Shown: piece after piece, positions 1-7,822 of the stretch | How the letters are laid out: every line of letters begins with the position of its first letter | How positions within the stretch are numbered: the stretch's first letter is position 1 | DNA from: an uncultured Clostridia bacterium | Lineage (GTDB): Bacteria; Bacillota; Clostridia; Lachnospirales; CAG-274 | Reading direction: 5' to 3' | Length of the DNA: 64,000 nt | NCBI GenBank assembly: GCA_944384195.1 | Contig: CALWSK010000003.1 | Location: forward strand, 138,826-202,825 | The notes under the pieces: model-generated | Database searches by the model: none | What the model was told of the DNA's origin: nothing | Seen by the model: the letters and a program-made list of their open reading frames with translations, nothing else | Position numbers and translations under genes: made by a program

Positions 1-510
1 ATCTTGTAGCTCTGGAGAGAAAAATCCACCAGAAACTTTTGTAGATATATTTACAACAGAATCTCCCACTTCTTTATATAATGAAGATGCACTACTGGAT
101 GCAAAAATAAGTCCTTCACCATCTTTTGCTTCAGATATATTAAATTTAAAATTTTCCTGTTCTTTTTGAGCTATAATATTTTGAGATATTATATTACCCG
201 CTCCTATACCTATACCAAGACAAAGACAAGATGCAATAGCTATCCCTGATTTAAAAGCAATAGCAGATGCTCTTTTTCTTTTTTCTTTTTTTTGTCTTTC
301 TCTTTCTTGATTTTTTTGTAATATAAGAGCTTTTTTCTCATCTTCTTTTCTTTTTTTCTCTTCTATTAATATTTGCTCTTGATTCTCTAAAGATAAATTA
401 TCATTTTTTATTTGAAGATTTTGATTATCTATAAGAGTTGTCTGCATAGAATTAAGCTCTTCCTCATCTAATATATTTTTATTTATATCATCTAAATTAT
501 TATCACTCAT
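1..510 (-). CDS. htrA: HtrA/DegP-like membrane serine protease, N-terminal part (cut by window edge)
   Basis: The first 170 residues are visible and the 3' part lies outside the window. The ATG at 510 follows a GGAGG site. The protein begins with about 80 polar residues; positions 45-80 are very rich in Glu, Lys and Arg and look coiled-coil. One transmembrane segment follows (about 82-112), then an exported region containing SVVNISTK (151-158), the usual entry into the trypsin-like domain of HtrA proteases. The catalytic His, Asp and Ser and any PDZ domain are not visible. Known HtrA family members degrade misfolded proteins outside the membrane. The long charged cytoplasmic N-terminus is unusual compared with short-tailed HtrA proteins. 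The assignment rests on topology and this one motif. Confidence 0.72.
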   Translation of the reverse strand, partial: MSDNNLDDINKNILDEEELNSMQTTLIDNQNLQIKNDNLSLENQEQILIEEKKRKEDEKKALILQKNQERERQKKEKRKRASAIAFKSGIAIASCLCLGIGIGAGNIISQNIIAQKEQENFKFNISEAKDGEGLIFASSSASSLYKEVGDSVVNISTKVSGGFFSPELQD

Positions 511-734
511 ATTAAATCCTCCAAAATTTTGTTATCTATGAATTTATTATACATATATTTTTTGAATAAAATATTAATATTGTGTAAATTTTTATTACAT
601 TTAAATTAATTTATATAATAAGTTTCTTAAATATTTTATATCTAAAAATAAATATTGCTAAAATTTTTCCTCCTTATAAAGATTATTTATAAATTTTAAA
701 TATAAAAATTAACTTATATATTAAAATATTATAT

Positions 735-769
735 AAAGGCAAAGTTATAAATATAATACTTTACCTTTT
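735..769 (-). terminator. Probable intrinsic terminator after the HExxH protein gene
   Basis: On the minus strand AAAGGTAAAGT pairs with ACTTTGCCTTT (one G-U pair) around an 11-13-base loop, followed by a T/A-rich run. It lies just past the stop codon of the minus-strand gene ending at 782. The other bases between 511 and 781 are AT-rich and I see nothing else in them. Confidence 0.5.
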
Positions 770-781
770 ATTTATTAATTT

Positions 782-2059
782 TTAAATTTTTTGTTTTTTT
801 GCTACAATTTGAAATATATTATCTAAAGATCCCTTTTTACTTGGACCTATAGGTTTTGTATTATCTTTACTATTTTCAGATTGTTGTTTTGGTTTTTCTT
901 TATTTATATGCTTTGCAAGCTCTGTAAAATTATATGTAATAGGATTTGTTGAATAGATAAAATTTCTATCATCTTTTATATATAACCTTAAGGTATATTC
1001 ACCTTCTAAATTTTGAGATATAGATTTTATTTTACCATCTTTAGATTTTATTGCATAACTTCCAAATATAACTTCTGGACTTTCTTTAGAAGTAAATGTT
1101 TTTAATGGATATGGTACAAATGGATTATTTTTAGGATATATAACTAATGTATATTCAAATACTTCTTTTGTTTGTGGCTTTTGCAAAGTTATTTTATATG
1201 TAGGCTTATTATCAATACTTTTATATACTGCTATTTTATCTAACTTAGGTTTTTCAGGAGCTTCTAATTTTAAAGTAAAGCCTCCAATCCATAATATATA
1301 GCTATAAAGACCATCTACATCTGCTGCAAGAGGAAGATAAGGATTTATTTGAGGTCTTAGATTAAAAGCTAGTTTATTATCATAAAGTGGCTTACCTTCT
1401 TTTAATAGCTCATCTATAGACTTATAATCATAAGATTTTTTAGCATTAGAAGATCCCAAAAGCTGTACATAATCATCAGCCATTAGCTCTAAGATATCCC
1501 AATGATATAAATAATTTTTCTTAGTTTCATCACATACCACAGGATAATTTTCTAAATTTCTAATCTTAAAATATTTACTTTTTCTTATATCTGGATAATA
1601 AATATTTTCTTTTTGCATAATATTATAAATCATATAATGATGGCCATATTCATGAGAAAGATTATAGGCTATCTTTTCTATAGTATTATATCTATCAGCA
1701 TTAAAAAGTTTTATACAAGAGTTTTCTCCTAATACATACTCACCATTTTGCAAATATATATTATCATAATAAAGACCATTTACCCCTTCTGGAGAGTCTG
1801 GATATAAGTATATATCACTAAGATAAGATAACTCATCACCGTGAAAATTATTTAAAAGCTCTATATATAATTTTTCAAGCATAGACTTTGTCCAAGTTTT
1901 TGTATAGCTTGTTATTGTAAGGTTGTTAGCCTTATATGTGGCAAATACTTTAGGTGCAATTTCTATATCTTCTTCTAATATCTCTTTTGCTAAAACATCT
2001 TGTGATAAAAATATAATAATAAAGATTATAGAAAATATATTCAAAATAAACTTTTTCAT
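782..2059 (-). CDS. Secreted protein with HExxH zinc-protease-like motif
   Basis: This 425-residue protein has a hydrophobic signal sequence (about 4-24, ending DVLAKE). A zincin-type motif HEYGH occupies 136-140 inside a predicted helix, followed about 50 residues later by ELMADDY (191-197), whose Glu/Asp residues could supply a third metal ligand as in gluzincins. The region from about 280 to 390 looks beta-rich and Ig-like; the C-terminal 40 residues are Lys/Asn/Gln-rich and probably disordered. I do not recognise a named peptidase family. The ATG has a good AAAGGTGAT ribosome site. It is transcribed away from two PepSY-domain genes across a gap of about 100 bp. Protease activity is an inference from the motif only. 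Confidence 0.6.
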   Translation of the reverse strand: MKKFILNIFSIIFIIIFLSQDVLAKEILEEDIEIAPKVFATYKANNLTITSYTKTWTKSMLEKLYIELLNNFHGDELSYLSDIYLYPDSPEGVNGLYYDNIYLQNGEYVLGENSCIKLFNADRYNTIEKIAYNLSHEYGHHYMIYNIMQKENIYYPDIRKSKYFKIRNLENYPVVCDETKKNYLYHWDILELMADDYVQLLGSSNAKKSYDYKSIDELLKEGKPLYDNKLAFNLRPQINPYLPLAADVDGLYSYILWIGGFTLKLEAPEKPKLDKIAVYKSIDNKPTYKITLQKPQTKEVFEYTLVIYPKNNPFVPYPLKTFTSKESPEVIFGSYAIKSKDGKIKSISQNLEGEYTLRLYIKDDRNFIYSTNPITYNFTELAKHINKEKPKQQSENSKDNTKPIGPSKKGSLDNIFQIVAKKQKI

Positions 2060-2163
2060 ATAATCACCTTTTCAAAATATTTTAATTAATAAATAAACTT
2101 TTTTAAAGTATATGCGTTTATTATAACAGATAATAAAAATATTTCAAGAAATAAGGTGAAAAA

Positions 2164-2655
2164 ATGAACGATAATAATAGTAATAATAAAAATGGTAAAA
2201 AATTTTTAACCGGAATTACACTTTTGAGTACTGGCATTCTTATAGGTGCATCTATTAGTATTTTATTAGGTAATTTTAATTCTATTAAACATAATTATGC
2301 AAAAAAAATTGAGCTAAATCTTCCTCATTCTGATATAAACTCTGGAGAACCTACGGATCTACCTCCTTATAGTATTAATTCGGAAGAACATATGGACAAT
2401 CTAACTTACATACCAAACAATAAAAATGATTTTAAATTTACACTTATAAATAAAAATATATATATAAGCTTAGAAGAGGCTAAAGAAATAGCTCTTGATG
2501 CAGTTGGTAATGGTTCTATTATTTCTTACGAACAAGACTTATATGATGATGATAAAGCAAAATATAGTTTTAAAATCTTAAAAAATAATCTTATATATAA
2601 AGTGAAAATAAATGCTTTAGATGGAACTATTCTTAAAATAAAAATTGATGATTAA
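2164..2655 (+). CDS. Membrane-anchored PepSY-domain protein
   Basis: This 163-residue protein starts with a short polar N-terminus and one transmembrane segment (about 14-36). An Asn/Pro-rich linker follows, containing GEPTDLPP (about 61-68), and then a PepSY-type domain (about 100-163) with the pattern ISLEEAKEIALDAVG, a central acidic stretch YDDDKAKYSFKI and a final DGTILKIKIDD. PepSY domains occur in propeptides of M4 metalloproteases and as free-standing extracytoplasmic domains, and some inhibit proteases. The next gene encodes a paralogous domain with the same linker motif. The gene is divergent from the secreted HExxH protein. The ribosome site is AAGGTG. Domain assignment is good; the function is not known. 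Confidence 0.7.
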   Translation: MNDNNSNNKNGKKFLTGITLLSTGILIGASISILLGNFNSIKHNYAKKIELNLPHSDINSGEPTDLPPYSINSEEHMDNLTYIPNNKNDFKFTLINKNIYISLEEAKEIALDAVGNGSIISYEQDLYDDDKAKYSFKILKNNLIYKVKINALDGTILKIKIDD

Positions 2656-2731
2656 ATTTTTTTATTTTTTTGCAAACTTTTTTTAAAATTATACGTTTAA
2701 TATGTTGAAAAGAAAATTAGGAGGTAAAACT

Positions 2732-3301
2732 ATGAAAAAACTTTTAAGTGGTATTATAATAGGTGCTATATTAACTACTTCTGTATCTGCTATAGCAGCA
2801 AGCAATAGAGTTAATATGGAAGCTGTATATTCTGTAAATAAATTAGTTGTAGACGGAGTAGACACTGGGAAAGGAAAAACTGCATTTGTTAGTAATGGTG
2901 TAACATATGTTCCTCTAAGAACTGTTAGCGATGCTCTTGGAAATGAAATCTCTTGGGATTCTTCTACAAAAACTATATATATAAATAGCTCTAAAAATAA
3001 TAATACAAATACAAATAATGGAGAACCTACAGATATTCCACCTGTTTCTAATACTCCATCAAATGCAACAACATCTCAAAAACCTACAAATAATAATACT
3101 AAATTGATATCTAAGTCTAAAGCTCAACAAGTGGCTTTAAATGCTGTTGGTGGTGGTTCTGTTATTTGGTCTAAAGATGATATATATGATAATGATGACA
3201 GACCAGATTATGAATTTAAAATAAAAAAAGGTACTCAAATTTATGAAGTAGAAGTAGACGCTATATCTGGTACTGTTAGAGATTTTGATATAGATGACTA
3301 A
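2732..3301 (+). CDS. Secreted protein with copper-amine-oxidase-N-like domain and PepSY domain
   Basis: I place the start at the ATG at 2732, directly after TTAGGAGG, rather than the in-frame ATG at 2702; this gives 189 residues. A signal peptide (1 to about 23, ending SAIAA) is followed by a copper amine oxidase N-terminal type domain (about 24-85; pattern VTYVPLRTVSDALG...ISWDSSTKTIYI). An Asn/Thr/Pro linker carries GEPTDIPP, and a C-terminal PepSY-like domain (about 128-189) contains SKAQQVALNAVGGGS. The first domain is widespread in secreted Clostridia proteins and probably binds the wall or proteins rather than copper. The PepSY part is clearly paralogous to the preceding gene, 76 bp upstream. 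A strong terminator follows. Confidence 0.75.
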   Translation: MKKLLSGIIIGAILTTSVSAIAASNRVNMEAVYSVNKLVVDGVDTGKGKTAFVSNGVTYVPLRTVSDALGNEISWDSSTKTIYINSSKNNNTNTNNGEPTDIPPVSNTPSNATTSQKPTNNNTKLISKSKAQQVALNAVGGGSVIWSKDDIYDNDDRPDYEFKIKKGTQIYEVEVDAISGTVRDFDIDD

Positions 3302-3314
3302 TATAAATTTATAT

Positions 3315-3349
3315 AAAAAAAGGTTGTAGTATATCTACAATCTTTTTTT
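3315..3349 (+). terminator. Intrinsic terminator after the PepSY gene pair
   Basis: GGTTGTAG and CTACAATC form a stem around a TATAT loop. The flanking A6 and T7 runs lengthen the stem to about 14 bp with one G-U pair and give the U-tract. It begins 14 bases after the stop codon at 3301. Confidence 0.85.
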
Positions 3350-3353
3350 GATA

Positions 3354-3382
3354 TAAAAAAACTGCAGAATAAATCTACAGTT
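3354..3382 (-). terminator. Intrinsic terminator for the lgt / Spo0E-like transcript
   Basis: On the minus strand AACTGTAGA pairs with TCTGCAGTT (one wobble) around TTTAT and is followed by a run of T. It lies about 29 bases past the stop of the Spo0E-like gene and converges with the terminator of the plus-strand PepSY genes. Confidence 0.75.
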
Positions 3383-3410
3383 ATATTATAAAGCTTTGCA
3401 ACTAAAATTG

Positions 3411-3578
3411 CTATGTAGTAAATCTTATATATTGATTTATAAGTTTATCAAGTTCTTGACTAGTTTCTAATATTTCTATATATGCATCTTCATTTTTTAT
3501 CTGATTATTTAATTTTTGTCTGTATTTTTCTATGCTAAAGCTTAGTTCTGTTTTTATTTTTTCTATTTGTAAAATCAA
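3411..3578 (-). CDS. Spo0E-like small phosphatase family protein (55 aa)
   Basis: This short ORF encodes 55 residues, is mostly helical, and carries the Spo0E-family signature SQELD at 40-44 in the context ILETSQELDKLINQYIR. Known Spo0E/YisI/YnzD proteins are 50-90-residue helical hairpins that dephosphorylate Spo0A~P and so delay sporulation; the SQELD motif contacts the phosphorylated Asp. The best start is a TTG at 3578, 12 bases after AAGGAGG; no ATG fits. It lies 17 bp downstream of the lgt stop and ends before a terminator, so it is probably the last gene of the lgt transcript. Family assignment is good for so short a protein; the exact start is less sure. Confidence 0.75.
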   Translation of the reverse strand: MILQIEKIKTELSFSIEKYRQKLNNQIKNEDAYIEILETSQELDKLINQYIRFTT

Positions 3579-3595
3579 TTTTATAATACACCTCC

Positions 3596-4480
3596 TTATT
3601 TATTTAATTTTAAATATTTTTCTACATCAAATATTTTTGTTTCTCTAAATTTTTTAATCATAAAAATACTAAATCCTATGACTAATAATAAAGATAAAAC
3701 TTGAGAAACTCTAAGTCCAGTATTACCTATCATAAGAGAATCTGTCCTAAGACCTTCTATCCAAAACCTTCCTATACCATAAGCTATAAAATATGTGGCC
3801 GTAAGTTGTCCATCAAATCTTTTTCTTTTTCTTATTATAAATAAAATAATAAGAACACCTACATTCCATAAAGATTCATATAAAAATGTTGGATGCACCT
3901 GTATATATTCTGTTCCATTTATATTTACTACTTTATCAAGTACATCTTTTGGTATATTAGCTACTTGCTCTTTTAAATATCTCATAGCAAATAAAGAATC
4001 TGTATATCCTCCAAAAGCTTCTCTATTTGCAAAGTTTCCCCATCTTCCTATTATTTGCCCTATAACAAAAGCAAAAGAAAATGTGTCTGTTACCTTTAAA
4101 ACCTTCTTTTTCTTAATTTTACAATATATAAAAGCTGTTATTATAGCACCTATTATAGCTCCATATATAGCTATACCACCATTTCTTATCGCTAATATTT
4201 CTGATAGATGGTTCCTATAGTAATCCCAAGAAAAAGCAACATAATATATCCTAGCACAAATAATACTAACTATAGCTCCTACTATAACTAAGTCTATATA
4301 AAAATTTTGGTCTTGATTTGTCCTTTTAGCTTCATTTAATGTAACTAGTAAGCCTAAAATTAAACCTGTAGCTATAAATATACCATACCAATATATGTTA
4401 ATTCCAAATATAGTAAAAGCTATCCTATTAAAATGCATAACTTCTATATCAAGATTTGGAAACCATATCTCTGGCATCAA
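3596..4480 (-). CDS. lgt: Prolipoprotein diacylglyceryl transferase
   Basis: Lgt moves diacylglycerol from phosphatidylglycerol to the lipobox cysteine of prolipoproteins, the first step of lipoprotein maturation in the membrane. The 294-residue protein has about seven hydrophobic segments, YWYGIFIATG near residue 30, the GGIAIYGAIIGA loop, and the family signature GRWGNFANREAFGG (about 145-158), which contains the essential Arg and Asn. Length is normal for the family. It lies 16 bp downstream of the M16 peptidase gene, so it may be cotranscribed with yfmF-yfmH. Likely clients in this window include the solute-binding lipoprotein at 22893-24506. Confidence 0.97.
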   Translation of the reverse strand: MMPEIWFPNLDIEVMHFNRIAFTIFGINIYWYGIFIATGLILGLLVTLNEAKRTNQDQNFYIDLVIVGAIVSIICARIYYVAFSWDYYRNHLSEILAIRNGGIAIYGAIIGAIITAFIYCKIKKKKVLKVTDTFSFAFVIGQIIGRWGNFANREAFGGYTDSLFAMRYLKEQVANIPKDVLDKVVNINGTEYIQVHPTFLYESLWNVGVLIILFIIRKRKRFDGQLTATYFIAYGIGRFWIEGLRTDSLMIGNTGLRVSQVLSLLLVIGFSIFMIKKFRETKIFDVEKYLKLNK

Positions 4481-4496
4481 TAATCCCCCCTAGTTT

Positions 4497-5720
4497 TTAA
4501 TAGATAACACTTAGATATTCTTTTGTATCAAACTTTTCTATATTATTTATTGATATATTTTTTAAAGAATCAAAATAAGAATTTAGACTAAATCCATTAG
4601 CAAAAAAATCAGCACAAGTAGATACTACATAGTCTATACTATTAAAATTGCTTATATATGATGCTAAATGCTTATTTTTTATCCTTTCAAAATCCTTAGC
4701 CAAAACGCCTTTTTGATTAACAAATTCTAACTCTTGTTTTATATATTTGCTAAGCTCTTTAGGGTTTTTAGATGATCCAGAAAAAGTAGAAAAAAAGTCT
4801 TCTCTAAAATAATTAAAGTCAAAACCAAAACTATCATCTATTAAACCTTTATCATACATATTCTCATAAAACTTTGAACTTTTGCCAAAAACAATATCTA
4901 ATATTATCTTATTTGAAATTATCTTGTCTTCTATTTTACCATTTTTTTCTTTATTTTTAAAGCCTATATTGAAAATTTTTTGATTTATTTCCATTTTTTT
5001 ATCTACAAATTGTTCTATTTTTTCATCTTTTTCTTCATATTTTTCTATTTTCATTGTTTTTTTATCTTTAATCTTTAAGTTTTTACATATTATTTCTTCT
5101 ATACTATTTATATCTTTAAAATCTCCACAACATATAACTAATGCATTGTCTTTAGTATAAAAATTTTCATAACATTTATAAAGCATATCTTCTTCTATAT
5201 TATCTATATCAGATACACTTCCTGCTATATCTTTTGTTATAGGATTTTCTTTATCATACATAATATTTAAAAGATTAAAAAATACTCTCCAATATGCATC
5301 ATCATCATACATTTTTATTTCTTGTTTTATTATACCTTTTTCTTTTTCAACATTCTCTTTAGTAAAATATGGATTGCTAACCATATATAAAAGTTCTTCT
5401 AAACTTTTTTCAAAATTATTTATAGCACTAAAATAATAGGTTGTAGACACAAAATTAGTATAAGCATTTACACTAGCTCCTAAAGCATTAAATACTTCAA
5501 ATGTATTTTTCTTTTTGTCCTCAAACATTTTATGTTCTAAAAAATGAGCAACTCCTGCTGGAAATATAATACTCTTACCATTTTCCAACACCCTATTATC
5601 TCTAGAACCATATTTAAAACATATCATAGCTTGTTTTTCTATATAACCTTTTTTATCTATAAGGCAAAAGTCTATTCCATCTATTTTTTTATATATAATT
5701 TTATCTATCAATTTTATCAC
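4497..5720 (-). CDS. yfmH: M16 zinc peptidase, catalytic partner (YfmH type)
   Basis: This 407-residue protein has the inverted zinc motif HFLEH (59-63; HxxEH) followed about 70 residues later by ENVEKEKGIIKQEI, which supplies the third ligand, as in M16 peptidases. The pattern FEVFNALGASVNAYT is typical of the pitrilysin-like N-terminal half. It overlaps the end of the upstream gene by 20 bp. That partner lacks the HxxEH motif, so the two probably form an active/inactive heterodimer. Homologous pairs are named YfmH/YfmF (YmfH/YmfF) and are annotated as associated with EF-P aminopentanol modification; no other gene of that route is visible here. The substrate is unknown. Confidence 0.88.
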   Translation of the reverse strand: MIKLIDKIIYKKIDGIDFCLIDKKGYIEKQAMICFKYGSRDNRVLENGKSIIFPAGVAHFLEHKMFEDKKKNTFEVFNALGASVNAYTNFVSTTYYFSAINNFEKSLEELLYMVSNPYFTKENVEKEKGIIKQEIKMYDDDAYWRVFFNLLNIMYDKENPITKDIAGSVSDIDNIEEDMLYKCYENFYTKDNALVICCGDFKDINSIEEIICKNLKIKDKKTMKIEKYEEKDEKIEQFVDKKMEINQKIFNIGFKNKEKNGKIEDKIISNKIILDIVFGKSSKFYENMYDKGLIDDSFGFDFNYFREDFFSTFSGSSKNPKELSKYIKQELEFVNQKGVLAKDFERIKNKHLASYISNFNSIDYVVSTCADFFANGFSLNSYFDSLKNISINNIEKFDTKEYLSVIY

Positions 5721-6942
5721 CTTTCATAAAATAACAAATATCAAACCAAAGTTTTTCAAAGGCTTCTATTATTCCTTTTTTATCTACTTTTTTTATTTGC
5801 TCTATCATATCTTCTATTTTTCTATCTATATTAGCAAGATAACTAGTATAATAATAATCAAGACAAGAAGTATTATTATCTAACATTCCTAAATATCTCT
5901 TTATAAGAGAATTTTTAGCTCTTATCATATCTTCATCAGAAAATTGCCCATTTTTTACATATTCAAAGTTTTCTAATACTTTTTTATAAACATTCTCATA
6001 GCTATCAAATTCTACTCCACTTTGAACAAGGACTATCCCCTTAAACATAAAAATAAAAGAATTTATATAATAACAAAGGCTTTCTTTTTCTCTTATATTA
6101 TTAAAAAGTAAAGAACCAGCAAAACCACCAAATAATTGATTAGCCACCATAAGATTAACAAATTCTTTAGTGTTAGCCTCTATATTACATCTAAATCCCA
6201 TACATAACTTACCTTGTGTAATATTTTGATTTTCGTCTACAAATTTAGGTTTATTCTCTTCTTTTTTTATAAAAGGTAAATTTTTCTCTATATAATTTCT
6301 ATTCTCTATAACAAAATATTTCTCTGCTAAATTATTTAGCTCTTGCTCTTTTAAATTTCCTATAGCCATAATATCTATCTGACTAGTTTTTAATATTTCT
6401 AAATAATGTTTATAAAGCTCTTTTTCATCTATAGGTTTTTCAAGCTCTTCTAGATATCCATCTGCTCTTATAGAAAATGGTTCATCTTCACACATAAGCT
6501 CTAATGTTCTATTTTTTGCAAATAACTTTTTATCATTATAATCTGATTTTATACTTTCTATAAGAACCTCTTTACTTTTTTCCACATTATGTTTACAAAA
6601 AGCATTATCTTCTACTAAAGGATTTAATATAATATCGCTTAAAAATTTAAATCCTTCTTCTATATTATTCTCTATACTAGGCATCTCTATCATAAATTCT
6701 ATTATTTGATAGTCCCCTTTTTTTAAAATATCGCTATATATATAAGCTCCTATGCTTTCTATTTTTATATTTATATCTCTTATAGTTTTATAATTTTTGT
6801 TTCCCATAAGAAATAGCTTTGGAAAAATAGCATTTTTACTAACATTATTTTTATCTAAAGGTTGTTTTATGAGTATCGCAATACATACCGTCTTAAATTT
6901 ATCCGTATGAATAGTTTTTATATTTATTCCTTTATCTTTCAT
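5701..6942 (-). CDS. yfmF: M16-family peptidase-like protein lacking zinc motif (YfmF type)
   Basis: The 413-residue protein has an M16 fold pattern without HxxEH: the equivalent region reads IFPKLFLMGNKNYKT. The C-terminal half keeps the M16 signature FGGFAGSLLFNNIREKESLCYYI (shown here split: FGGFAGSLLF, then NNIREKESLCYYI), whose Arg and Tyr contact substrate in other family members. It is therefore likely to be the non-catalytic subunit of a heterodimer with the overlapping downstream gene. It starts 9 bp after the sigG stop codon, with a GGTGATG-type ribosome site, so it is probably partly transcribed with sigG. Confidence 0.85.
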   Translation of the reverse strand: MKDKGINIKTIHTDKFKTVCIAILIKQPLDKNNVSKNAIFPKLFLMGNKNYKTIRDINIKIESIGAYIYSDILKKGDYQIIEFMIEMPSIENNIEEGFKFLSDIILNPLVEDNAFCKHNVEKSKEVLIESIKSDYNDKKLFAKNRTLELMCEDEPFSIRADGYLEELEKPIDEKELYKHYLEILKTSQIDIMAIGNLKEQELNNLAEKYFVIENRNYIEKNLPFIKKEENKPKFVDENQNITQGKLCMGFRCNIEANTKEFVNLMVANQLFGGFAGSLLFNNIREKESLCYYINSFIFMFKGIVLVQSGVEFDSYENVYKKVLENFEYVKNGQFSDEDMIRAKNSLIKRYLGMLDNNTSCLDYYYTSYLANIDRKIEDMIEQIKKVDKKGIIEAFEKLWFDICYFMKGDKIDR

Positions 6943-6951
6943 AGCATCACC

Positions 6952-7725
6952 TTACATATATTTTTTCATATTTTTTAAAGCACTTTTCTCTAGTCTACTA
7001 ACTTGAGCTTGGCTTATATTTATTTCTTCTGCTACTTCCATTTGTGTTTTTCCTTGAAAAAACCTAAGCTTTATTATATATTTTTCTCTATCATTAAGTT
7101 TTTTCATAGCCTCGTTTAAACTAATATTTTCTATCCATTGGGTATCACAGTTTTTATCATCTTTTACTTGATCCATAACAAAAATAGAATCGCTCCCATC
7201 GTTATATACTGGTTCAAAAAGCGATATAGGTTCTTGTATAGCATCTAAAGCCACTATTATATCTTCTTTATTCATATCTAGCTCTTTTGCTATTTCTTCT
7301 ATAGTAGGCTCTTTACAATTTTTATTAATAAGCATTTCCTTAGCCTGTAATGCTTTATAAGCAATATCTCTAAGAGAACGACTAACTCTTATAGAATTAT
7401 AATCTCTTAAATATCTTCTTACCTCTCCTATTATCATAGGCACAGCATAGGTGCTAAGCTTAACCCCTTGGTTTACATCAAAATTATTTATAGCCTTAAT
7501 AAGCCCTATAACTCCTACTTGGAAAATATCGTCTATATTCTCTCCTCTGTTAGCAAACTTTTTAATAACACTAAGCACTAGTCTAAGATTACTATATATA
7601 AATTCTTCTTTCGCTTTTTGATCGCCTTCTTGCACTCTTTTAAAAAGAGCTTCTTTTTCATCATTTTTTAATATAGGTAATTTGCTTGTGTTTACTCCGC
7701 AAATCTCAACTTTATAAACAGACAT
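6952..7725 (-). CDS. sigG: RNA polymerase sporulation sigma factor SigG
   Basis: Sigma-G directs late forespore transcription. The 257-residue protein opens with VEICGVNTSKLP, the hallmark SigG N-terminus, and has sigma-70 region 2 (about 38-108; NLRLVLSVIKKFANRG and DDIFQVGVIGLIKAINNFD), region 3 (about 115-180) and a region 4 helix-turn-helix (about 205-255; GKTQMEVAEEINISQAQVSRLEKSAL, quoted here as motif extent). The ATG follows GGAGG by 8 bases. Neighbours differ from Bacillus, where sigE lies upstream; here corA is upstream and the M16 pair downstream. I could not identify a clear sigma-F or sigma-G promoter. This gene is the strongest evidence that the organism forms endospores. Confidence 0.96.
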   Translation of the reverse strand: MSVYKVEICGVNTSKLPILKNDEKEALFKRVQEGDQKAKEEFIYSNLRLVLSVIKKFANRGENIDDIFQVGVIGLIKAINNFDVNQGVKLSTYAVPMIIGEVRRYLRDYNSIRVSRSLRDIAYKALQAKEMLINKNCKEPTIEEIAKELDMNKEDIIVALDAIQEPISLFEPVYNDGSDSIFVMDQVKDDKNCDTQWIENISLNEAMKKLNDREKYIIKLRFFQGKTQMEVAEEINISQAQVSRLEKSALKNMKKYM

Positions 7726-7739
7726 AAAAAAATACCTCC

Positions 7740-7766
7740 AAAAAATATCCTTATATAAAGATATTG
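7740..7766 (-). terminator. Hairpin between corA and sigG (weak terminator or attenuator)
   Basis: On the minus strand AATATCTTTATATAAGGATATT is a near-perfect inverted repeat followed by TTTTTT and then directly by the sigG ribosome site. It could end corA transcripts or shape the sigG leader. The stem is AT-rich, so strength is doubtful. Confidence 0.4.
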
Positions 7767-7822
7767 TCCAAAGGTAATAAATTTATACTGTTATTTAATT
7801 TCTAATTATTTACAAATATATT

